DNA from: Entoloma clypeatum
Taxonomy: Eukaryota > Basidiomycota > Agaricomycetes > Agaricales > Entolomataceae
Length of the DNA: 64,000 nt
Direction of reading: 5' to 3'
NCBI GenBank assembly: GCA_963565915.1
Contig: OY751493.1
Location: forward strand, 4,712,001 to 4,776,000
The notes under the pieces are model-generated. The model was not told the DNA's origin. It did no database searches and saw only the letters and a program-made list of their open reading frames with translations. Below are positions 46,246-54,710 of this stretch, in pieces. How positions within the stretch are numbered: position 1 is the first letter of the stretch; every line of letters starts with the position of its first letter. The position numbers and the translations under genes were made by a program.

Positions 46246-47244
46246 ATGTCTTCTTTTGATTACAAATCCGCTGTCGTCAAGATGACCGGCTCTAACTGGA
46301 AGGAGTGGAGCGATAAGATGACAGGGTTTTTACAGTTTGAAGGGACCTGGATGCTCGTATCCGGGGACTGGTTACAGCCAACCTCCCTGACAGCCGCTTC
46401 GATGTCTGAACAACGAAAGGAGTTCCGCGAGTGGAAGGAGAAAGACTTGAAAGCGCGCGGCACAATTGTCTTATCTCTGGTGGAGTCTGTAAAGCATGAG
46501 GTTACAGCATTTCAGACTTTGAAAGAAGTTTGGGATCAGCTGAAGACTCTCTTTGAGAACAAAGGCCCTGACGAGATGTTCAAGGACTTCGCCTTGACTC
46601 TCGATTGGCACCTGTCTGGTGGTGACCCCTGTCCAGAATTTTCTAGATTCCGTGATCTCTTGGCATGCCTTGACAGGCACAAGATCCCCTTTGCTCCTAA
46701 ATTGCAAGGGATGCTTGCTGTGCACCATCTACCTCCAAAGTGGAAACATCTTGGTTCGCATCTGGCCAAAGAATGGAAGTTGGACACTTTCAAACTTACA
46801 GATGTTGAAGAGATTGTAACCACGGAGCATATGCGCATACAAGCCGAAGCACAACTTCCGGCTGCCAACAAGATCTCCGCTGTCAAGCGGAAAGGACAGG
46901 AACCCCACTGGCGCAATGGTCTGGGACCTGCTGATGCTTCTGGGTCAAACCAGAATTCTGGCAAACCTCATCAACAGAACAAAGGAAAAGGAACCGCAAA
47001 GGAGACACCGTTGAACAATTCCGGTGATCAAAACAAGAAGCAGCCGTTCGTACCCAAAAAGGAAGGGTCGTGGAGTTGGAAAAAGGCCCAGCGCGCCCAA
47101 GAGGCCGCTGCAGGCGACACCGCCGGCTGCTCTCATGTTGCCTCATCAGCAATGACTATGAATCTGCCGACACCTCCCTTCACCACTGTCACAGGCTCGG
47201 GACGCGTCATTCCCCCCCCAACCATCTTCTACTCCGATGACTGA
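46246..47244 (+). CDS. Gag polyprotein of copia element 1
   Basis: A 332-residue frame starting MSSFDYKSAVVKMTGSNWKE. It has the copia-type Gag domain (FLQFEGTWMLVSGDW, EVWDQLKTLFENKG, DFALTLDWHLSGGDPCPEF, VHHLPPKWKHL). The C-terminal part is basic (SAVKRKGQEPHWRNG) but has no CCHC zinc knuckle. It ends at 47244, a few bases after a C8 run (about 47212-47219). The pol frame is +1 relative to gag, probably from an indel. Confidence 0.85.
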   Translation: MSSFDYKSAVVKMTGSNWKEWSDKMTGFLQFEGTWMLVSGDWLQPTSLTAASMSEQRKEFREWKEKDLKARGTIVLSLVESVKHEVTAFQTLKEVWDQLKTLFENKGPDEMFKDFALTLDWHLSGGDPCPEFSRFRDLLACLDRHKIPFAPKLQGMLAVHHLPPKWKHLGSHLAKEWKLDTFKLTDVEEIVTTEHMRIQAEAQLPAANKISAVKRKGQEPHWRNGLGPADASGSNQNSGKPHQQNKGKGTAKETPLNNSGDQNKKQPFVPKKEGSWSWKKAQRAQEAAAGDTAGCSHVASSAMTMNLPTPPFTTVTGSGRVIPPPTIFYSDD

Positions 47245-50200
47245 CCCCCGTCATCATCCTCCTCTCAAATCGCAGTTGACATCTAGTCCCGCTGAACATA
47301 TCATGACTGCTGGTGCGAGAGAACTCCTCGATCACATGACAAACACATCGGCGCAACGCTTCACAGGTGCTCCGGTTAATCAACCATTGATGTACCCTGA
47401 GATGCAAGCAGCGCGCGATGTTGTCACATCTCTTGGCATTGTGGGAACATCCCAGACCCTCCAAAACGTCAATGATGTCATATACCCCGAAGACATTCTG
47501 GGGATATATTCGACCCCTGACAATGAGATAATGGACGAGGCTTCCCTGTTCCTGATGGAACACCAAGATTATGATGCCGATACCATGATGGACTTTGATG
47601 AAGAGTATGAGTATGACGAAGATGAACCTGGACCGTCCAAGCGGACACGTTACAGTTGGGCAGATGAAGTCGACGATGAGCTTTTCGGAGGTTCGTCATG
47701 CAATGACCCGAGGTACGTTCTTTCACAAGTTTCACATGAGCACACAATGACAGAAGAACACACCCAGATTTGTGATGAGTCACTAGAACCGGGTTGTAGT
47801 TATTTTAAATCACCTGTTGTTGCTGCCTCCTTCATGGAGGAAATATATGATCATTTTGCTTCATGTTCGAAATGTAAGAACAAATCCAAAGATACTAATG
47901 ACGCCGAGTGGATCATGGATTCCGGCGCTAGTATGCACTTTACTGCAGAGATGAGTGACTTTGCAACATACGAAGAAGAGAAATCTGTCCGTACTGCCCA
48001 AACTGCTGGCAAAGCAAAGATCTCTATAAAAGGAAGAGGGACCATGTTTATCACTCACACAATACCATCGCGTCAAGGAAAGCCAAGAAGTCTAACGACT
48101 CGGCTTTATCCGGTTCTACACATCCCGGAGCTTTCCACTCGCCTCATGTCGATGGGCGAAATTCTTCAAGAATCTGGATTAAATGTCGCTGGCTCAGCTG
48201 ACAATCTTAGTTTCTTCAAAGATGGAAAGTGTGTACTAAGATGTGAACCTCATTTTCCCAGTTCAACAATATACTGGGTAAATACACGCGTTGAACAAAT
48301 CACGCAGCTAAATGCTAGAAATATCGATGTCTATAAAGCCGATTACAGCATTTGGCATCAGCGGTTTGCACACCCTGGTAAAGATGTCCTGAAAAAGGCA
48401 CCCGATGCATGTGATGGATTCCCAAGGGACGTCCAATTTCCCCTTAAGGATAAGCCATGCCGTCCCTGCGCAGAAGCAAAGTTGAGGTTGAAAAGCTTCC
48501 CTCCTTCATCTTCACGTGCTTCCAGACCCTTTGAGTTGCTCCATTCGGACCTCAAAGAGTTTCCTATCGCCTCCTATCACAAATTTAAATACTACGTCAG
48601 CTTCTTGGATGATTATTCTGGGCATGCTTGGACGGTATTGTTGAAACTCAAATCCAATACCTCTGATGCATTCAGAAAGTGGACAACACTTATGAAAACC
48701 CAGTTTAATGCCCAATTTTGCCGATGGTGTTTTGATGGAGGGGGAGAGTTCAAAAAGAAAACTGGGGTAGTAAAATACCTCGAGGATCTTGGAATTGCCG
48801 TGGAAATTTCAGCTCCTAATACACCCCAACAAAATGGTCGAGCCAAAAGGATTAACCACACCATTGTAGAAAAAGCACAGGCAATGTGATTTGCCGCCTG
48901 CTTACTACAATCATGGTGGGAGTTTTGCGTTTTACATGCCGTGCATGTCTATAATCACATGCCAATTAAGTGACTTTATTGGAAAACACCTTTTGAATCT
49001 CTAAAAGGGGAAAAACCGGATGTATCAAATCTCCGTGTTTTAGGCTGCGCTGCCTATGTTTATATTCCTGAAGAACACCATGTGAATAAATTAAATCCAC
49101 GTGCGGAGCTTATGACCTTTATGGGTTTTAAACCAGGAATGAAAGCATATCAGTTTATGACTGATAAAAACAGTATCTTTATTGGTACTACCGCGGTATT
49201 CGATGAAACACTCTTTCCAAGGTGTCCGGATACCAAAGTGCCACAACACACACCCATGGGAAATGAGCCTTCCCATGATGAGTCTCAGGATGACGGAAAC
49301 CCTGATGACGATGTTGATCACCACATTGGAGATGGAGATGTTCATTATCATTCCCGCCGGCGTAATCAGCCGAGCGGAGATGAATCCTCCGATCCCCCTT
49401 CTGCTCCAAATGGAAACCAGCGCGACGGCGCTGATGTACCACCTTCAAATCAGGATGATCCTGAGGTCCAGAACCAGCCAGCGAATCCTCCGCCTGCTGA
49501 TGTCCCTCGACCACGAAGGAATGCTAACCCACCTCGACGGGAAGGCAACATCTACAGGGAGCAACGGCACCCTGCGCAACAACAACACAACATCAATCGC
49601 ACATGCTCTTGGCATGAAGCCATGAATCGAGAGAAACAGCAGCGTGAGCCTTCCCGGCTCTGCAATGTTCCCCGATCATGACAGGAAGAAGTGTAACCTA
49701 GTTCCCCCTTAGCCCCACCTGACGCAGGGCCTAGTGGATCTTCCGATACTCCTCCCAATGACCCCAAAGTTCCTGATGACAAACCTTTGGAAGATACGGA
49801 TGCGGAGAGCTTACCGCGCAAAATGATGAATGATGTGGAGCTAGGTCCAAAAGCATTTAACTTGTACCTAGAACGATTAGTTCGGAAATGAGGGAGAGAC
49901 ACGAAACAGATCACTGAGTTGAATGCGCTACTTGCATCAGCCGTTCCTCACTCTGAATCTAATCTCTCACAGTTCCGTGATATCCAGGAGATGAAGTTTT
50001 GCGACATTGCCAAAATGCCGAAAAACCTCCAGGATGAGTGGTTGGACGCATGCCATATGAAACTTGATAGCATCAAGCGGCGTGATGTCTATGATCTAAC
50101 ACCTTTACTAACCAGACAGAAGGCCATCGGCTCATGATGGGTCTTTGACATAAAGACCGACGGCCGTAAAAAGGCTCAGCTTGTTGCTCAAGGGTTCTCG

Positions 50201-51475
50201 CAAATCGAGGGAATCGATTTCGACAAGGTATTCTCTCCTGTAGTTCGATTCGAGACAGTACATCTCATGCTCGCTACCACCACGCTTGAGAGTTGGGTGA
50301 TTCTCGCGCTTGACGTAACTGCTGCTTTCCTTTATGGGAAACTCCAGGAAGAGTTATACATGATGCAACCTGAAGGCTTCAAAATAAAAGGCAAAGAACT
50401 TCTTGTTTGGCGCCTACATAAGGCAATTTACGGTTTAAAGCAGGCTGGACTTGCATGGTGGCATGCCATGGAGAAATCCATGAAGAAACTAGGTTTCTGA
50501 AGGGTCATATCTGATGCCGGAATCTTTGTTTTCTATTCCCTGAACGGAACCATTGTACTAGCGATAATCTATGTCGATGACGCAATGTTCATGGGACCAG
50601 ATGTTAAGCTTACAACTGTTAAAAGAGCTGAATTCATGGCTATTTGGGAATCTCGTGATCTAGGTGAACCCACTGAATTCTTGAGAATGTGCATTACACG
50701 TACCAAGAATATGATCATGATCGATCAATGTGCCTATTTACAAAAAGTAGTAGAGAGATTCGGCATGACAAATGCAACGATTGCCAAGACTCCTCTACCT
50801 ACTGGATACAAGCCGACAGCAAATGCTGGCACTGCCACTGCTGCGCTTCGATCACAATTTCAGCAGATCATAGGGTCTCTGCTATATTTAATGATGGGTA
50901 CACGACCCGACATTGCCTTTGCCATGATTATGTTATCACAGTTCTTGGCAAATCCTACCCAGGAACACGTTGATAAAGCGAAGTATATAATCCGCTATCT
51001 TGTGGGCACTTCTGATTACCAACTGACCTATTCCGGTGATCAAAATGTGGGCTTACATGCCTACATGGATTCTGACTGGGCATCCGATGAAATTAAGTGT
51101 CGAAGCTGCACCGGCTTTTTCCTGAAGCTTGCAGGTGCTTCTGTAGGCTGGACTTGTCGTCTACAAAAAACCATTGCTCATTCATCTACTGAAGCAGAGT
51201 ACATGGCGATGTCCGATTGTGGCCGCCAAGTAAAATGGGTAATCCAACTCTTCCAGGAGATTGGGTTCCTAATGCAGAATGTCCCGATCTATGCCGACAA
51301 TCATGGCTCGATCTTTATTGGGAACAACCCTGTACAGGAACGCCGTACTAAGCATATCGATCTTAGATATCATGTCATCCGAGAGTACATTGAAGGCACA
51401 TCCAATCCCGCAGATATGCTAACTAAAAATCTTAGTCGGGAACTCTTTGAAAGATGTCGCCAACATCTAGCTTGA
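47237..51475 (+). pseudogene. Disrupted pol of copia element 1
   Basis: One frame carries, in order: a Cys pair (HFASCSKCKNK), aspartic protease motif IMDSGASMHF, GAG-pre-integrase zinc region (CRPCAEAK), integrase core (LLHSDLKEF, FLDDYSGHAW, FDGGGEF), reverse transcriptase (LVAQGFSQIEGIDFDKVFSP, IIYVDDAMFM) and RNase H (AYMDSDWASDE, SSTEAEYMAMSD). In-frame stops fall at 48887, 48971, 49679, 49694 (TAA), 49889, 50135 and 50498; all others are TGA. At the first two, element 2 has Arg codons (CGC, CGT), consistent with CGA-to-TGA changes. The copy cannot make a full polyprotein. Confidence 0.9.
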
Positions 51476-51504
51476 CATTTTCATAAATCCGATGTATACA
51501 CATC

Positions 51505-51513
51505 AAGGGGGAG
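51505..51513 (+). other. Polypurine tract of element 1
   Basis: AAGGGGGAG directly precedes the 3' LTR, the usual plus-strand priming site. Confidence 0.7.
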
Positions 51514-51787
51514 TGTTGAACGAGTTCCGCTTCCATTAGATGCGCCATGTGCTCAACCCCATGACATACAAATAGTGTACAAATAAGTAGACTAGTATAT
51601 AAGACTGTCCTTATTATCTGTGCAGAGTAACCCCCACCTGAAAACACCTCTCAAGGTCAGTAGTAGGTTCTCCCTCTATTGTAGATACACGATCCATAGT
51701 GCGTAGCATAGAGTATACTAGGACTGCAAGACGACGCATCCGCTGTGATCACCTCCAGCGTTGATGTGATCGTATGCTGTTCCAACA
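51514..51787 (+). repeat. 3' LTR of element 1
   Basis: 274 bp, TGTTGAACGAG to TGTTCCAACA, followed by the TCATA duplication. Confidence 0.93.
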
Positions 51788-51986
51788 TCATATATGAGCC
51801 CAGAATTCCATCCATTCAGAGAACAAACGGGTTTCGCAAGCTAGAGGGTGACTGAGAATCGTGACCAGACTTGTGTAGCACATAGTCTCTGGGTTGTCCT
51901 CAGAGCAGACCCCGCTGAGCTGTGCCTCAAAACACTAGAGACATCATAGAATCGCCATGATCAGTATAAGAAGAGGGGTTAGATGG

Positions 51987-54006
51987 CTACTCATGCGAAG
52001 ACCTGATCCAGGAGCTACAGTGGTCCTAAATGATGAACAAGCGGCAGTCTGGCGTAACGGTCATGCTGTCTGCATCTTAGGTTAGTGTGCCTAGGGAAAG
52101 GTCGCTGGTTCGAATCCAGCTGATCCCAACACCTGGTAAGTCTATCGTGGGGAGTGTCTCCTATGATAGCACAAAGTTGGGGGTGCACGGAGTAGTCATG
52201 TGTCGTTACATAATATCACATGATGGAATGTATTTCCACATAACATCGGTCCGACCTTAGTAAAGTTGGGCAGCTGCTGGGCTACTGGCGCCGGTGGTAT
52301 AGAGTCACATGATTGCTGACTATGGGCTATCCTGGGTGAGAACCAGTATAAAAAGCCACCCCAGCATGATGACTAACTCCCTAAGTAGCCCCACGGGGTG
52401 ACTAGTTCCTGGGTTGGTAGTGATGCCTTAAGTGGTGACCTGCTGATTCAGGGGCAGGTGTCCAGATGGGAGTGGTGATGCCTTAAGTGGTGACCTGGCA
52501 CTCTGGAGTGGCCCGAAAGGGACCAAAAGGATAGGGGACGATAAGAGGGGGTATTTGGAGGTGATAACAAGCCGATAAGGTCACTCCCCCCAGCCCAGAC
52601 TCCTGAATTAGTGTTCGGCCATTCAGGTCAAAGGCTGGTCGTTAGTCACAGGTTCATAACAACTCCGGTAGTAAGGTACAAGCCTGAAGTGCAGAAACCG
52701 GTTGGCCTTGTGGCAAGACAGAGAGCTGGGACAGATGGGGATCCGCGCCAGTTGGCATCAGCGAACCATCTGCCTGGCAACGGGAAGCTACCCAATTGGG
52801 TAGTGGGCCGTAGCAGTCTGGTATAAGACTGGCTTGAGAGTACTAAATCCTCTGTCGGTTCACTTGACATTTATAAGCTCAGGTGTGAATCTAAGTTGAT
52901 TCCGGGATGGGCAAGCTTGAAATAAATCCAAGGGTCAGTAATGGCCCGAGATGACCAACTGTGACATATCAGGGTCCCCCACAAGGGGGGCCCTAAATCT
53001 TGCCCCCCCCCCCCCCCCCCCCCTTACTGGTAGGCACCCATTGAGGACGCCTTACCCCACCCGCACCGCGGGCCTGTCGCCGACCCATTTGTCCGGAAAC
53101 CCACTCACCAACACCCACCTCTCAGGAGTTAATAGGGGAGCGAGGTCTAAAACGGTGGAGGATACGCTGGCATGTTCATTCTCCGCTGCCTTGTCAGTGG
53201 GGGGACATGGCATTCCTTGGCTCTTGTAGACCATATACAGAGCAGACCAGAGCATACTGCGCGTTGACTTAGCACACCGCCCATGCCCTACTCACTCACT
53301 CATACTCAACTACCTGTCTGCCTGTAATGTGTACCATAGGAGCATAGTTCCTCACGCACAATAAACTGGATTCAAAAAAAAAAAAAAAAAAAAAAAATGA
53401 TGAACAGAGGTGTATGAGTGAATAATCAATGGCAGCCATAGATTACAAACCTGGTACCGAATCTGTTCCCAGTAAGAAGTGCATACAGGATCATTTTCCA
53501 CTATCCAAGATCCATACATTTCTGTTGAGAAAACACATGCACGCTCCTCACATGGATTAGGAACCAGAAAAGTCATGCCAAGGATCGTAACCTGCATCTG
53601 GTTGCGCACAGCGATAACATCTGTCAAAGCTCCCACATTCTCAAGTCTGCCTTTGTATGACCTCCTCCCCAGCCCAAGGCATGCTCCGACTGGCGTTACA
53701 TCCGCCCAATAAAGCCTCACTTTGGATCTCTCGAACTTCTCTCTGTCCTCCGTCTCATGTGCCTTTCGAATCCGCTCATCAACTTCATTTAGCTTGCTTT
53801 CAGAGGCCTCAATCTTCTGCTCAAACTTTCGTAGCTGGCGCTCACAGAAACGAGGGTCTGCGGGGTCTGCCGTGAGGAAGGGGTCGATCCATGCACCGCA
53901 ACAGAGGGCCAGGGTCATTATGGATAGGAGGAGGAGGAAGACGATGAAGTGTTCCCTTTGTAGAGGCCCTAGGAGGCCCCGCCTGTCTTTGATGTTTGTT
54001 CTGATA
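51987..54006 (-). CDS. Small single-pass membrane/coiled-coil protein of an agaricomycete family, split by retroelements
   Basis: Minus-strand exons are 53451-54006 (plus coordinates) and 51987-52025, joined in phase across an intron that contains the tRNA-headed element. The protein shows a membrane segment (FIVFLLLLSIMTLALCCGAW), a charged coiled-coil (QLRKFEQKIEASESKLNEVD), then a conserved Cys/Trp-rich module (LYWADVTPVGACLGLGRRSY, GRLENVG, VPNPCEE, GSWIVENDPVCTSYWEQIRY) ending DHCSSWIRSSHE. The pattern fits a family abundant in agaricomycetes with unknown function. No ATG opens the frame. A TATAG acceptor at 54007-54011 suggests that the start exon lies upstream, now on the far side of copia element 2 (beyond 59879). 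Whether the gene is still expressed is uncertain. Confidence 0.6.
52028..53406 (+). mobile_element. tRNA-headed, poly(A)-tailed retroelement with target duplication (SINE-like)
   Basis: The element is about 52040-53396. The direct repeat ATGATGAACA (up to 12 bp with the flanking A's) lies at 52030-52039 and 53397-53406. The 5' end contains a pol III-type A box (TGGCGTAACGG, 52050-52060) and a perfect B box (GGTTCGAATCC, 52107-52117). The 3' end has AATAAA (53361-53366) and an A tract of about 23 (53375-53397). No reverse transcriptase or other long frame lies inside, so it would be mobilised in trans. A 22-bp internal repeat around GATGCCTTAAGTGGTGACCT occurs twice (about 52420 and 52480). 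At ~1.36 kb it is far longer than ordinary SINEs. Confidence 0.72.
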
Positions 54007-54035
54007 CTATACAATGTGTCAAGATAGGCGAAGGT

Positions 54036-54345
54036 TGTTGAAACTTTTCCATCACATAGATTAGATTAGATTAGATTACATCACGTGACATTTACACATC
54101 TTCAATTACATACTTGTTTGGTTGGTACAAACAGTAGTACGGTATATAAGACCAGGAAACTGTCAATATCAACAGGTTGTCTCTTGACTCTTAACCAGCT
54201 CCATCGCTCTTACCAGCCTCAACCGCTCTCACCAGCCTCACCCTTCCCAATCCAAGTAAGTGACTAGAACGGTTAAGTAGAGTACTTCCACTGTAGCTGT
54301 GTTGCTCAGTACATCTGCGGCTAGCGCCCAGGTGGAACTTCAACA
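54036..54345 (+). repeat. 5' LTR of element 2
   Basis: 310 bp, TGTTGAAACTTTTCC to CTTCAACA. It contains four tandem ATTAG-type units (about 54058-54076), a CACGTG and a TATATAAG box at about 54143. Confidence 0.95.
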
Positions 54346-54360
54346 GGTTATGGGCCCCGG
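54346..54360 (+). other. Primer-binding site of element 2
   Basis: GGTTATGGGCCCCGG directly follows the LTR. It is of the same half-initiator-tRNA-Met type as in elements 1 and 3. Confidence 0.65.
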
Positions 54361-54710
54361 ATAGCAGAGGGACTTGGGAACGCTGGCAACAGCGAGTACC
54401 TGCTCACTCTACCCTGGTTGGCAAAGAACCGATCGAGAGATCTAGGTTCTGAGTCTTACTTCTTCACATGAACCTGGGAATGTCATTACGACAAGTACCT
54501 GTCATGAAGCGTCCCTAAGGGGATTGACTTAGTACACATCATGTGGAAACGTTGATCGTACCTCACACACTTCTGACAAAAAGGGTTTTTCCCACAACCG
54601 CTATTCCTGAAGGGAATATGTTATGAGGAATCATTTATTTGTTTTCTCTAAAAAATCAAATTCATACAGAACATCACTGATTGGGAAAAACTCCTTTTAG
54701 ATTCATTAAA

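Larger units (their letters stand above)
45554..51792 (+). mobile_element. Ty1/copia LTR retrotransposon, element 1, with target duplication
   Basis: The body is 45559-51787 (6,229 bp), flanked by the 5-bp duplication TCATA (45554-45558 and 51788-51792). It has LTRs at both ends, a primer-binding site after the 5' LTR, gag, pol in the copia order (protease, integrase, reverse transcriptase, RNase H) and a purine tract before the 3' LTR. The pol frame carries seven in-frame stops and gag and pol are out of frame, so the copy is dead. The LTRs differ by a 16-bp length change and several substitutions, which indicates an older insertion than element 2. Confidence 0.95.

Noticed and set aside
47237..47244. 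Gag/pol overlap of element 1 as programmed +1 frameshifting
   Set aside because: Elements 2 and 3 have gag and pol start in one frame, and a C8 run just upstream makes an indel the simpler explanation.
53375..53397. Poly(A) tract as the end of a LINE
   Set aside because: No reverse transcriptase or endonuclease frame lies upstream, and the 5' end has pol III boxes and a matching target duplication, so a non-autonomous element fits better.
53352..53450. Continuation of the membrane-protein frame into a Phe run
   Set aside because: The Phe codons are the poly(A) tail of the inserted element read backwards; the true exon ends at the GTTTGT donor at 53450.
54058..54078. ATTAG tandem units as a telomere-like repeat
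   Set aside because: Only about four units, present in both LTRs of element 2, so they are part of the LTR.
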